DNA of 64,000 bases from Pseudoneobacillus sp042683745 (GTDB lineage Bacteria; Bacillota; Bacilli; Bacillales; Cytobacillaceae). Positions 9,312-17,159 of this stretch are shown here, one piece after another. A model generated the notes under the pieces. The model was not told the origin of the DNA and did no database searches. It was given only the letters and a program-made list of their open reading frames with translations. The position numbers and the translations under genes are program-made. The stretch covers positions 282,036 through 346,035 of the forward strand of contig NZ_JBHUJX010000012.1 in NCBI RefSeq assembly GCF_042683745.1. The letters are read 5' to 3'. Within the stretch, counting starts at the first letter, position 1. Each line of letters opens with the position of its first letter.

Positions 9312-9834
9312 AAAAACTCAACCCTTCCATATGATATAGTTTCTTCAATTTGTCTAAACCACGTCTTAATCGTGTATAAACTGTATTTTTAGATAAACCT
9401 AAAATTTCCATCACATCAGAAATGGGTTTGTCTTCTATGTAATGTAGGTAAATAGGAGCTCGATATTTTTCTGGGAGTGTTAGCACTAGATGGATTAATT
9501 CGTTTTGGCTACTTTTATTGATTACTAGTTCTTCGGTCGTTTGTTCGTAACTACGTGTAAATTGCTCAATAATAGACTTCTTAGCTCTTCTTAGCGTATT
9601 AACCCGAATATAATCTTTACAGTGGTTCACCGCAATTCGGTATAACCAGGTGGAATAACTTGAGCCACCAGAAAACTGATCTAGTTTTTGATAGCATTTT
9701 ACGAATATATCTTGAGTTAAATCTTCTGTTTCATGGCTGTTTTTTACGTAAGTGTATACTAGACGGTTTATACTTTGCCCATACTGCTCCACTAGATCGG
9801 AAATAATTTTCTTTTTGATTAGCTCTTCTTCCAT
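9277..9834 (-). CDS. ECF-type RNA polymerase sigma factor
   Basis: A 185-residue group 4 sigma factor. Region 2 includes HETEDLTQDIFVKCYQKLDQ and STWLYRIAVNHCKDYIR; region 4 is a helix-turn-helix with LPEKYRAPIYLHY and SKNTVYTRLRRGLDKLK. It directs core RNA polymerase to envelope-stress-type promoters. ATG 9834 has AAGGAGGT upstream. The earlier TTG at 9900 is unlikely because it falls in an ECF-like promoter (9871-9899). The overlapping downstream gene encodes the anti-sigma factor. Confidence 0.9.
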   Translation of the reverse strand: MEEELIKKKIISDLVEQYGQSINRLVYTYVKNSHETEDLTQDIFVKCYQKLDQFSGGSSYSTWLYRIAVNHCKDYIRVNTLRRAKKSIIEQFTRSYEQTTEELVINKSSQNELIHLVLTLPEKYRAPIYLHYIEDKPISDVMEILGLSKNTVYTRLRRGLDKLKKLYHMEGLSFCGYSKGIEGNH

Positions 9835-9870
9835 AGATGTTTCTACCTCCTTTCTAATTTCTCCATTACT

Positions 9871-9899
9871 TAGACGAATGAGATATTCGTTATTGTTCA
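9871..9899 (-). promoter_or_regulatory. Candidate ECF promoter of the first sigma operon
   Basis: Minus strand: TGAACA (9899-9894), 17 bases, then CGTCTA (9876-9871). This resembles the TGAAAC-N16-CGTC pattern of Bacillus ECF sigma factors and suggests autoregulation. Inference from pattern only. Confidence 0.4.
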
Positions 9900-9949
9900 A
9901 ATTGTAAATAATTTTTCCTAAAGTCTTTTAATGGCATGAAGTGAACTCC

Positions 9950-9993
9950 CCATTTAGTTCAATAAGAAAAGCTACCTTCTGGCAGCCTGCTGT
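9950..9993. repeat. Dispersed hairpin repeat (family A)
   Basis: TGAACTCCCCATTTAGTTCAATAAG-type head (9950-9974) followed by AGCTACCTTCTGGCAGC-type stem. Confidence 0.5.
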
Positions 9994-10089
9994 TAATATG
10001 TTAAGTACATTCTCTAAACAGTTAGCTTATTTCGATTTTGTGTTTATTTAAGGATATCACCTGATAGTTGAAGAAGAATTTTATAATCG

Positions 10090-10539
10090 CTATTTCCCAA
10101 TTAGCATCTCATCAATTAATTTTATCAAAGTGTCGTTTTTGGAACTTAAGATTTTATATTTTTTCTCACTATGCATTTCATCTACAACAACATATCCTCT
10201 ATTGTTTATAACAATTGAATAATTGTTCGAATTATGAACTATTAAAATATCAAACGCGTTTGATTGACTTTGGATGTTCATCTCACCATAAACCCTTCGA
10301 TACTTGGTCATCTCTAACAAATTTATGAAATATTCCACTTCTTCTATAATTTCGATATTTTTAAACTCAGTATCTTTTTTTTCATCAAACCGCACTACGA
10401 AAGTTACCTTTTCTACATTTTCCAATTCAGGAAATACATTATTTGCACTTAAAGGACGAAAATAATATATTGCACCGATAATTGCTATGGTACAAAGAAG
10501 AATTATTAGGTTCTGTATATACTTTTTTTTCTTGGTCAA
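10090..10539 (-). CDS. Membrane-anchored protein of unknown function
   Basis: A 149-residue protein with a lysine-rich N-terminus (MTKKKKYIQN) and one hydrophobic helix at about residues 10-28, followed by a ~120-residue exported domain of alternating strands (KVTFVVRF, FDILIVHNSNNYSIVI). No lipobox Cys is evident. The TTG at 10539 is preferred because GAGGGGAG lies directly upstream; the longer frame from 10563 would include that site. I do not recognise the family. It stands alone, away from the sigma operon by a repeat. Confidence 0.65.
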   Translation of the reverse strand: MTKKKKYIQNLIILLCTIAIIGAIYYFRPLSANNVFPELENVEKVTFVVRFDEKKDTEFKNIEIIEEVEYFINLLEMTKYRRVYGEMNIQSQSNAFDILIVHNSNNYSIVINNRGYVVVDEMHSEKKYKILSSKNDTLIKLIDEMLIGK

Positions 10540-10660
10540 TTTATCTCCCCTCTTTGATATCAAAGCCTAAGAATGCCTTTGACACGGGATTACCATTTAT
10601 TACCAATAGGGTATCAGCAAGAAACCACTTTTACAACGATAATGTTTTGAAAAATAAAAA

Positions 10661-10735
10661 AGACCTAATCCCTCATTATTTTTAGTGAAGAATTAGGACA
10701 TGGTTTTTAACAATAATGCCAGCGGAACAAAATAA
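10661..10735. repeat. Dispersed 74-bp repeat (family B), copy 1
   Basis: AGACCTAATCCCTCATTATT, a hairpin with GAAGAATTAGG, then CAATAATGCCAG. Closer copies lie at 48641-48720 and 57187-57262. The hairpin could act as a terminator. Confidence 0.7.
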
Positions 10736-10895
10736 CATAATTCAATTTTTCTAATCTTATAGTTCACAAGCTTTATTCTCAATAAATAACAACTGTTCTA
10801 AGTCTTTAGTTTGAACACTTCTTAAAGAAATCATCTTGTTTATAACTCCTTTACTAACTAGATCGACCTAAAAATAGTTAATGATTATTTACTGA

Positions 10896-11885
10896 CTAGC
10901 TAGTTAAAAATACTTTCCCTTTAGTTATTTTAGAAGTTTCAACAACATCAATAGCTTTTTTTACTTCCGACAAGTCATACTTAGAATCTACCTTCATCAA
11001 ATGCAATTTTTTATCAGCAACTAATCTTATTATGTGATTAAAAATTTCTTGCCATTTATCTACCGAGACACTTTGATTCCAATTCCGCAAATGAAATATA
11101 TTTGCATTCACCCTTGCCTCTTTTACAATATCTGCCCAGTTTACTTGTTTCCCTGATAAAAGACCGATGGTGATAAAGTTCCCATTAGGACGCACACTAA
11201 ATGCCAAGTCGTTTCCGGATGAACCTCCAACGGAATCAATCGCAGCATTTGCACCCATTCCATTGGTTAATTCTATAACAGTTTCATAAAGCGAAGTTTT
11301 AGAGCTATCTATCACATAGGAAGCACCGAGATAAAGTAAATCTTCTGTATATTTATTATTTCTAGTCACTGCAATCAATCGAAAACCTAAAATCTTTGAT
11401 AATTGTGCAAAAATATGCCCAATAGACGATCCACATGCGTTAACCAATAAAACATCATTTGGTTTTAATTTTAAAACTTCCGTACAAATCACCCACGCTG
11501 TAACGGGATTAATATACATTTGTGATGCTGTAAAATCATCAATAAAATTAGGAATAGGAACGGCAAATTCCGACGATGTCTTAACAAACTCTTGCCATGT
11601 ACCTTCCCCACGCAAAGGTAACACACGTTTACCAATAAGATTTTTAGAAACGAAAGGACCTACTTCTTCTACAATACCTACTCCCTCATACCCAGGAATA
11701 TTAGGTAAAGACATTCGGTGAGAATAAGAGCCACTGATCGGTATTAAGTCAGAGGGGTTGATAGGGCGAGCTAACATTCGAACAAGGACTTCATTTTCTT
11801 TTGCTGGTTCAATACTTTTAGACTCAACTTTTAAAACATCTTTAGCACTACCAAATTCATAGAATTTAATACATGTTGCATTCAA
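10896..11885 (-). CDS. MDR-family NAD(P)-dependent oxidoreductase
   Basis: A 329-residue medium-chain dehydrogenase/reductase. The N-terminal GroES-like fold includes INPSDLIPI and PGYEGVGIVEEVG. The Rossmann fold has LLVNACGSSIGHIFAQL in place of a canonical GxGxxG and NGMGANAAIDSVGG. The zinc-ligand residues of alcohol dehydrogenases are absent, so it is closer to the enoyl reductase/quinone oxidoreductase branch. It probably reduces a conjugated carbonyl with NADPH; the substrate is unknown. GAGGAG lies about 13 bases before the ATG, rather far. Monocistronic. Confidence 0.85.
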   Translation of the reverse strand: MNATCIKFYEFGSAKDVLKVESKSIEPAKENEVLVRMLARPINPSDLIPISGSYSHRMSLPNIPGYEGVGIVEEVGPFVSKNLIGKRVLPLRGEGTWQEFVKTSSEFAVPIPNFIDDFTASQMYINPVTAWVICTEVLKLKPNDVLLVNACGSSIGHIFAQLSKILGFRLIAVTRNNKYTEDLLYLGASYVIDSSKTSLYETVIELTNGMGANAAIDSVGGSSGNDLAFSVRPNGNFITIGLLSGKQVNWADIVKEARVNANIFHLRNWNQSVSVDKWQEIFNHIIRLVADKKLHLMKVDSKYDLSEVKKAIDVVETSKITKGKVFLTS

Positions 11886-11942
11886 AATTATAAGTCTCCT
11901 CGAAATATATTAGATTTATTTCATTATATCACTGGAAAAGGC

Positions 11943-12013
11943 TTACTCCATTAAATAGCCCATTTCATAAAGAAAGACGCTTTCCTTTTTTCTGAAAAGC
12001 GCCATTTAATGGA
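11943..12013. repeat. Dispersed hairpin repeat (family A)
   Basis: Stem GACGCTTTCC / GAAAAGCGCC around TTTTTCT, flanked by CTCCATTAAAT and AATGGAGTAACTTCAATAAG. The flanks themselves form a longer inverted repeat (TTACTCCATTAAAT with ATTTAATGGAGTAA). Confidence 0.6.
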
Positions 12014-12146
12014 GTAACTTCAATAAGTTCTTAACCCTTAAATCATTTAATTTATCTTAAATTTAATACATTCCGTTAGAATAAATACAATTTTTTACAA
12101 ACACACTTACAAACATAAGCTATTCTTATCATTTGAGTTTGCTAAA

Positions 12147-12536
12147 TCATTTGTTCCAATAGGCTTTTGCTTCTTCCTCAAGTACTTTTAACCTTTTGTA
12201 ATAATCAGGAAATTCATTAAGATGAGCCAGTGCAATTTTCCCAGTAACAATAGGATCATCGTCTGTAACATTAGTTTGACTGAATATTTTTCCATGTTCA
12301 AGCTCAGTATTTACTCCCCTCCAAAACTCATCTAAATCAAACATACTTTTATTAAAATCAATGCCTAAAAGTAAAGCGATTGCTGCTGCTTCCTTTTTGG
12401 AAAAGGATTTAACTCTATTTGTTAAACGATTATTTGTATACCAGCTCTCAATTCCGGAATATGGATATAGGTGTTTCGAACCATAGTCATAACGGTTAAT
12501 GAAGTGTCTCAAATACGGATTATTATTGTAGTACAA
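12147..12536 (-). CDS. DUF5661 family protein
   Basis: A 129-residue protein matching DUF5661, recognised by LLGIDF, the DLDEFWRGVNTELEHG segment and VTDDDPIVTGKIALAHLNEF. The N-terminus is Tyr/Asn rich. The function of the family is unknown; it is often short and cytosolic. The TTG start (12536) has AGGAG nine bases upstream. No operon partner. Confidence 0.8.
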   Translation of the reverse strand: MYYNNNPYLRHFINRYDYGSKHLYPYSGIESWYTNNRLTNRVKSFSKKEAAAIALLLGIDFNKSMFDLDEFWRGVNTELEHGKIFSQTNVTDDDPIVTGKIALAHLNEFPDYYKRLKVLEEEAKAYWNK

Positions 12537-12746
12537 AACACATCGCTCCTAAAAAGGTAGTTATCATCAATATACTTTAGTTACCTAATTAATTAGCATG
12601 TCTTCAAAAGTTAAACGACTAGTGATTTCAACAAAAATACTACTTAGCTAGTTAAACTAACCTACACCTCTTGTATAACGTTAAAGAAATGCAAAAATAG
12701 CCATTTTGTTGCCCATTTCAAACAACTACCAGCTAGTGAAATAAAT

Positions 12747-13151
12747 TTAAACTACAGGATAACTGCTTAAAACTGAAAATGAGTGTGCTACTTTTTTCGC
12801 AAAATTTAATGGAGGCTCAACAGATTGGATGTGGATGTACATGATTGAAGGCTCGGTATATAACCAGTGATTATGCAAGGCACTAACAATCAATCCTTGT
12901 TGGACAATCGAATACATAAAGCGGGGAATCTCATCTTCTAAAATCGCAATTTCAGCCAAGCATAACGCATTCCCGCTTTGATCCAATGCTTCAAAAGAGA
13001 CCCCTGCTGGAACGACAGACCCGCTCAAGCGTCCTTGAACAATTACATTAAAATTGCGACGTAATGATACAGAACAAGAATCTTGGTTTATGGTGCTCTT
13101 TCCATAAAGAATTTTAGCAAATTGTTCACAAATAGAATGAAAGTTATTCAT
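12747..13151 (-). CDS. DUF1259 (LppY/LpqO-like) protein
   Basis: A 134-residue protein with the DUF1259 signature: an alanine-rich strand region and SALHNHWLYTEPSIMYIHI, then a helix LNFAKKVAHSFSVL. Longer family members contain this unit twice with a signal peptide; this one is a single cytosolic unit, about half the usual length. Function is not established. The ATG has GGAGG eight bases upstream. Alone in its transcription unit. Confidence 0.72.
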   Translation of the reverse strand: MNNFHSICEQFAKILYGKSTINQDSCSVSLRRNFNVIVQGRLSGSVVPAGVSFEALDQSGNALCLAEIAILEDEIPRFMYSIVQQGLIVSALHNHWLYTEPSIMYIHIQSVEPPLNFAKKVAHSFSVLSSYPVV

Positions 13152-13366
13152 ATAATTGAGCCTCCTTTTAATTCCCTAGTATATATTTAATGGAGGCATG
13201 GAATATGAAGAAATTCATGTATTTACGCTAAGTTCTATTCATATACCTGAACGGGTATTAAAAAAGATAAAAAAATAAAGTAAAGTATTAGGTTAGTTTT
13301 GATTCATCATAGCTATATTTACCGGTTCTACTATTTTCTTAATTCCATTAAATCAATTAGATAAGT

Positions 13367-13969
13367 TTATTCCAGTTTTTGGCCGACAAATTGAATAACA
13401 TGTGCTAAGCCAGTATGCAATTCCCCCTCATGTCGTATAGCTTCACCCATGAAGAAATGAACAATTCGCCAATCCGAAAAGGTTTGTAGGAACTCTTCCG
13501 GAGAATAGAGAAAACTGATTTCCTTGGGTCCACCGCTTTTATAGGGAAGTTGATGGATCGAATATACTTCGGATACAAAATAGCCGCCAGGTTTTACTGC
13601 TCTTTTTACTCCTTCAAGTGTTTTATTACGTGTTTCCTTTGGAAAGTGTCCAAAAACACAAACAATTTCATCCCATTTCTCTGTTTCCCAGACAGCTTCG
13701 TTTAAATCGACAAGCATTGTTTGAACATTTACCCCTTTGATCTCGGCTAGCTTCTTCGTTTTTTGAAGCCCTGATTCGGCAAAATCCCAAGCAGTCACCC
13801 TCATTCCTTGCTCGGCTAAAAAAACGGCATTTCTGCCTTCCCCTTCGGCAATTGCCAAAGCATCTCCTGATAATCCAAGTTTTTTCTGCATTTCGGATAT
13901 AAATACATTGGGATCTGTACCATAAAGATAATTCTCAGTTTGAAAGCGATTATTCCATTCGTTATTCAT
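13367..13969 (-). CDS. Class I SAM-dependent methyltransferase (TehB-like)
   Basis: About 200 residues. The N-terminal WNNRFQTENYLYGTDPN is typical of TehB/thiopurine-type Bacillus methyltransferases. SAM motif I is degenerate (ALAIAEGEGRNAVFLA), followed by the acidic VTAWDFAESGL loop and the post-motif region VKPGGYFVSEVY. Likely a small-molecule methyltransferase; substrate unknown. Two ATGs are adjacent; the second (13969) is better spaced from GGGAG. The HesB-like gene lies upstream on the same strand but is separated by its own terminator. Confidence 0.82.
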   Translation of the reverse strand: MNNEWNNRFQTENYLYGTDPNVFISEMQKKLGLSGDALAIAEGEGRNAVFLAEQGMRVTAWDFAESGLQKTKKLAEIKGVNVQTMLVDLNEAVWETEKWDEIVCVFGHFPKETRNKTLEGVKRAVKPGGYFVSEVYSIHQLPYKSGGPKEISFLYSPEEFLQTFSDWRIVHFFMGEAIRHEGELHTGLAHVIQFVGQKLE

Positions 13970-14002
13970 CATATACTCCCTTTAGTCATAATCGAAGAGG
14001 TG

Positions 14003-14028
14003 AAAAAGGGCTAACATAGCCCCTTTTC
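14003..14028 (-). terminator. Terminator of the HesB-like gene
   Basis: On the minus strand AAAAGGGGCT pairs with AGCCCTTTT and ends in TTTTT, starting right after the stop codon at 14029. Confidence 0.75.
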
Positions 14029-14316
14029 TTAAACTCGAAGCACGGTAAACTGTCCGCCTCCGAATATTGTCTTTACATAGTCTATCTTTACATGATTAAA
14101 ATAAACCTGATCTCTTTCATTAACTAAAAAGCCAATTCCATCCTGTTCAGTCATTTCATCATTTTCTAAAGCTGACTCTTCCAGAGTCAGTCGGAGCTGA
14201 GGGCCCCCTCAGCCAATGCCCATTGAAAAGCGGATTAGCGGTTTTTTACCCTCATCGAAAACATCTTGAACTTCACTTTTAATGGCTGAAATTGCAGCAT
14301 GTGTTACTTTGATCAT
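14029..14316 (-). CDS. HesB/IscA-like protein with in-frame UGA (candidate selenoprotein)
   Basis: Read through one UGA, the gene encodes 95 residues of HesB/IscA-like fold, a family tied to Fe-S cluster assembly. It begins MIKVTHAAISAIKS and ends GGGQFTVLRV. The UGA is codon 36 (14209-14211), in MGIG-X-GGPQLRLTLEESA, exactly where the family keeps a Cys. HesB-related selenoproteins with Sec at this site are a known prokaryotic family. A stem-loop (CTGACTC / GAGTCAG, loop TGGAA; 14172-14190) begins 18 bases after the UGA with a G in the first two loop bases, fitting bacterial SECIS rules. The start has GGAGGT six bases upstream, and a terminator follows. No other lesion is present. The alternative is one Cys-to-stop mutation (TGC to TGA) or a sequencing error. 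Confidence 0.72.
14172..14190 (-). promoter_or_regulatory. Candidate bacterial SECIS element
   Basis: Seven-bp perfect stem (CTGACTC with GAGTCAG) and five-base loop TGGAA, the loop starting 25 bases after the UGA. The stem is coding sequence as well. A second small hairpin (TGAGG / CCTCA) includes the UGA itself. Function inferred from geometry only. Confidence 0.5.
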
Positions 14317-14472
14317 TTTAGTACCTCCATTCTTATTTTTAGCATCTGCATCTATAGAATGATTATAATGCCCCTATGGGTATATGTTAAAGTATATGAT
14401 CTAGCTTGTCAAAGCTTTTGCTTTGACAGTTTTACCTATAACCAATTGACCGTTAATAATACATGAATTTTA

Positions 14473-14913
14473 CTATATTGCCGTCAACGGATTACTTTTT
14501 TTAATTTCTTGTATGGAAAGGTTCAAACTATAATTCCCATGATTGAGAAGTTCATTAAGTAAAAGATTCAATTGTTCTTGGGATTTAACCTTTATTTTTA
14601 AATGGTAACAACCTACTCCCGATACTCGGTGAGCTTCAACTACCTCATTTCGATCATTAATATAACGTATGAACGAATCATGGTTTGCTGTTTTCATATA
14701 AATTATGACGAAAGCTGTAAAGGTTAGCCCCAATTTCATTTCATCTACTAGTAGAGTGTAGGCTTTAATTACCCCACTTTCCTCAAGTTTTTTAACACGA
14801 TTTCCGACTGCTTGTCCTGTCATATGAATTTGTTCACCTAAGTCTTTCCATTGTATACGTGAATTTTCTGATAGTAACTGAAGGATTTGAAAATCAATAT
14901 TATCAAGTTCCAT
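14473..14913 (-). CDS. Lrp/AsnC family transcriptional regulator
   Basis: A 146-residue protein. The N-terminal helix-turn-helix covers about residues 1-60 (LDNIDFQILQLLSENSRIQW, GQAVGNRVKKLEESGVI) and a RAM effector-binding domain follows (GCYHLKIKV, NLLLNELLNHGNY). Such proteins sense amino acids or related small molecules and often control a neighbouring gene. It is divergent from the cysteine hydrolase at 15035 with a 121-bp shared spacer that holds a palindrome, so it probably regulates both. Length is normal. Confidence 0.9.
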   Translation of the reverse strand: MELDNIDFQILQLLSENSRIQWKDLGEQIHMTGQAVGNRVKKLEESGVIKAYTLLVDEMKLGLTFTAFVIIYMKTANHDSFIRYINDRNEVVEAHRVSGVGCYHLKIKVKSQEQLNLLLNELLNHGNYSLNLSIQEIKKSNPLTAI

Positions 14914-14930
14914 AATTAATTCCTTTCACC

Positions 14931-14960
14931 ATGAAATGCTTTGAACTAAAAGTGTTTCAT
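14931..14960. promoter_or_regulatory. Candidate operator between the Lrp regulator and the hydrolase gene
   Basis: ATGAAATGCTTT and AAAGTGTTTCAT form an imperfect inverted repeat (10 of 12 positions) with a six-base centre, placed close to the regulator start. Lrp-type sites are often such AT-rich dyads. Confidence 0.45.
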
Positions 14961-15034
14961 CAAAGTATCGATAGAAGTCATTATATTTAATATCATCATA
15001 CTTGTAATAAAAATTTTTTAATGAGGTGGATAAA

Positions 15035-15586
15035 ATGAGAACAGCTTTAATCATTGTCGATATACAAAACGATTATTTTCCAAATGGAAAGTTCGAGTTA
15101 AGCAATCCTGATAAAGCAGCCGCTAATGCCGCTAAAGTTCTTGATTGGTTCAGACAAAATAACAAAGATAATATTTTTCATGTTCAGCATATTGCAAGTA
15201 GCCCAGAAATAGGGTTCTTTCTTCCAAATACAGTTGGAGCTGAACTACATGAAACGGTTCTACCATTAGAACACGAAAACATTATCGTTAAAAATTTCCC
15301 TAACAGTTTTTTGAAGACTGAATTAGAAAGCAAACTAAGAGAGAAAAGTGTAACCAAGGTTGTGGTTGTAGGTATGATGACGCATATGTGTATTGATGCA
15401 ACAGTAAGGGCTGCAGTTGATCTTGGCTTTGAAACTACACTTATTGAAGATGCATGTGCGACAAGGGACTTATCTTATCAAGAAAGAACAGTCCCAGCTG
15501 AACAAGTTCATTATGCGTTTGTTAGTGCTCTTAATGGCATGTATGCCAATGTCATTTCGACCGAGGATTTCTTAAAACAGAACTAA
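15035..15586 (+). CDS. Isochorismatase-like cysteine hydrolase
   Basis: A 183-residue protein with the family's catalytic triad visible: Asp9 (LIIVDIQNDYF), Lys86 (IIVKNFPNSF) and Cys119 (MMTHMCIDATVRAA). The family includes nicotinamidase, isochorismatase, biuret and N-carbamoyl hydrolases; the exact substrate cannot be read off. I choose ATG 15035 because GAGGTGG ends just before it; the GTG at 15026 lies inside that site. It is divergent from an Lrp regulator and followed by a terminator at 15618. Confidence 0.88.
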   Translation: MRTALIIVDIQNDYFPNGKFELSNPDKAAANAAKVLDWFRQNNKDNIFHVQHIASSPEIGFFLPNTVGAELHETVLPLEHENIIVKNFPNSFLKTELESKLREKSVTKVVVVGMMTHMCIDATVRAAVDLGFETTLIEDACATRDLSYQERTVPAEQVHYAFVSALNGMYANVISTEDFLKQN

Positions 15587-15617
15587 CATAAACTTGAATA
15601 GTAAAAATTAAATATCA

Positions 15618-15652
15618 ATGGGAGTTGTTCATAAAATAGCTCCCATTTTTAC
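15618..15652 (+). terminator. Rho-independent terminator of the hydrolase gene
   Basis: ATGGGAG pairs with CTCCCAT, followed by TTTTACAG. The spacer beyond it, to 16070, holds only short decayed-looking reading frames on the minus strand (for example one ending EEMINK near 15805) that I cannot assign. Confidence 0.6.
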
Positions 15653-16070
15653 AGATGATAAACTGATTTTAATCTTTATACGTTATATCTTCTGTTCTTG
15701 AAAACTATTTGTCAAACATTAATAGATTATTAATTCCATTAACAAGCGCATGAAACGCAATCTCGTCCAGATCCTCAATAATAATTGAGCTCCCTTTTGT
15801 TTATTTGTTAATCATTTCCTCAACATAATATTGTATTTGGGAACCCCAGATAGTTATGTATGTCATTTTATCAAAAAATACCCTTAATCCAATAAAAATC
15901 ATTAAAACATCACCTATTTTCTTTATTATGCTGAATGTTTTATGATAAATTTTTGTTTTACTGATGAAAGAGTGTAATTATGTAGAAATCAAAAAATAAG
16001 GTAGTTGACAGCCAAGCACACCCTCCCCACCCAGACATAATCTAATAATAAATGTCTGGAGGTTATCAAG

Positions 16071-17153
16071 ATGAAAAAGGAGCAAGCTTCTACGTCCTCA
16101 AGATCATCTTGGCGCATTTGGGAAATCATCGGGATTCTATTAGTCTTTGGTTCTTTAATTCTCCTTTTATTTGCCCCTAATTCCTTATCCAGGTTGTTTG
16201 ATACCATTATTAAAGAAGTTAAACCGATTGTGGTGGATATCTTTTTAACGAGTGAAGTGGGGATTGCCATTATTGTTAGTGTGATTGTAGGACGGCTATT
16301 GGAACGGCTAGGATTTACGGATGGGTTGATTCGACTGTTTGTACCGATTATGAAGTTGTTTAGAATTAATCCTTCGGTGATCATTCCGAGTGTCTATAAT
16401 ATTCTAGGGGATATAAATGCCGCTGGAAAAATTGCGGGACCGATTCTAGTGAAAGCCAATGCTACGAAAGCGGAACAGAAAATTGCTATCGCTACGATGA
16501 TTCAGTCCCCCCAATCATTTGCGACATTTGTCCTTGGACTCATTGCTTTATCTGCCTTTCACATCAATGCCTTCCCGCTTGTGATAATCGCCATTTTTCT
16601 TCCGATCATTGTCGTTCCATTCCTTCTTTCCCGAACCATCTATCGTGACACAAAGAAAGTTGAGCTTGAAGAATTACCGCGGTTTACTCCGACTACTTCA
16701 TTTATGCAGACCATTTTTTCATCGGCAAAAGAAGGAGCTGAGCTTCTCTTTTTAATCATCATACCCGCTGTAGCTGCCGTTTTCTTTTTCATCGGGGCTT
16801 TAAAATTTGTGGGGGTGTGGAGCTTTATTGAATCCAACTTATCATCAGTGCTTACGTTCTTAAGTATTGAACCTGGAACGGGGATTGTTTCTATACTTGC
16901 TGCCCCTACCTTAGCCGTTGCTCAGCTGACTGAACTCGCCAACTCCATTGATCCTCGCTTAATCGTTGGATCGTTCGTACTAGCTAATTCCGGCTTACCA
17001 CTGTCAGTTATTTTCGGGCAAGTGCCTGTGACTTGGGCCGAATCCTCAAGCCTGAATGAACGTGAAGCATTGGTGGCAGCAGTGATTGGGATGGTGATTC
17101 GAATAATTACGGCTTGTGCTCTAGGCTATTGGTTAACTCCATTTTTAGTGTGA
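16071..17153 (+). CDS. Membrane transporter with nucleoside-recognition (Gate) domains
   Basis: A 360-residue polytopic protein with about nine hydrophobic helices. Two regions resemble Gate/nucleoside-recognition domains: around VGRLLERLGFTDGLIRLF with VYNILGDINAAGKIAGPIL, and the C-terminal GSFVLANSGLPLSVIFGQVP. Such proteins are thought to move nucleosides or related solutes, but many are uncharacterised. GGAGG precedes the ATG. Only six bases separate it from the amidohydrolase gene, so the two form an operon: probably uptake followed by hydrolysis of a cyclic amide or amine compound. Confidence 0.72.
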   Translation: MKKEQASTSSRSSWRIWEIIGILLVFGSLILLLFAPNSLSRLFDTIIKEVKPIVVDIFLTSEVGIAIIVSVIVGRLLERLGFTDGLIRLFVPIMKLFRINPSVIIPSVYNILGDINAAGKIAGPILVKANATKAEQKIAIATMIQSPQSFATFVLGLIALSAFHINAFPLVIIAIFLPIIVVPFLLSRTIYRDTKKVELEELPRFTPTTSFMQTIFSSAKEGAELLFLIIIPAVAAVFFFIGALKFVGVWSFIESNLSSVLTFLSIEPGTGIVSILAAPTLAVAQLTELANSIDPRLIVGSFVLANSGLPLSVIFGQVPVTWAESSSLNEREALVAAVIGMVIRIITACALGYWLTPFLV

Positions 17154-17159
17154 TCTATC

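Noticed and set aside
14209..14211. UGA read as Trp by an altered genetic code
   Set aside because: Every other gene here uses TGA as stop or avoids it (for example the TGA in the IS110 relic replaces a conserved Trp in a gene with several other lesions), so a code change is not supported.
15989..16384. Minus-strand frame of 131 codons
   Set aside because: Antisense to the transporter gene start, low-complexity Ile/Ser/Thr composition, no start signal.
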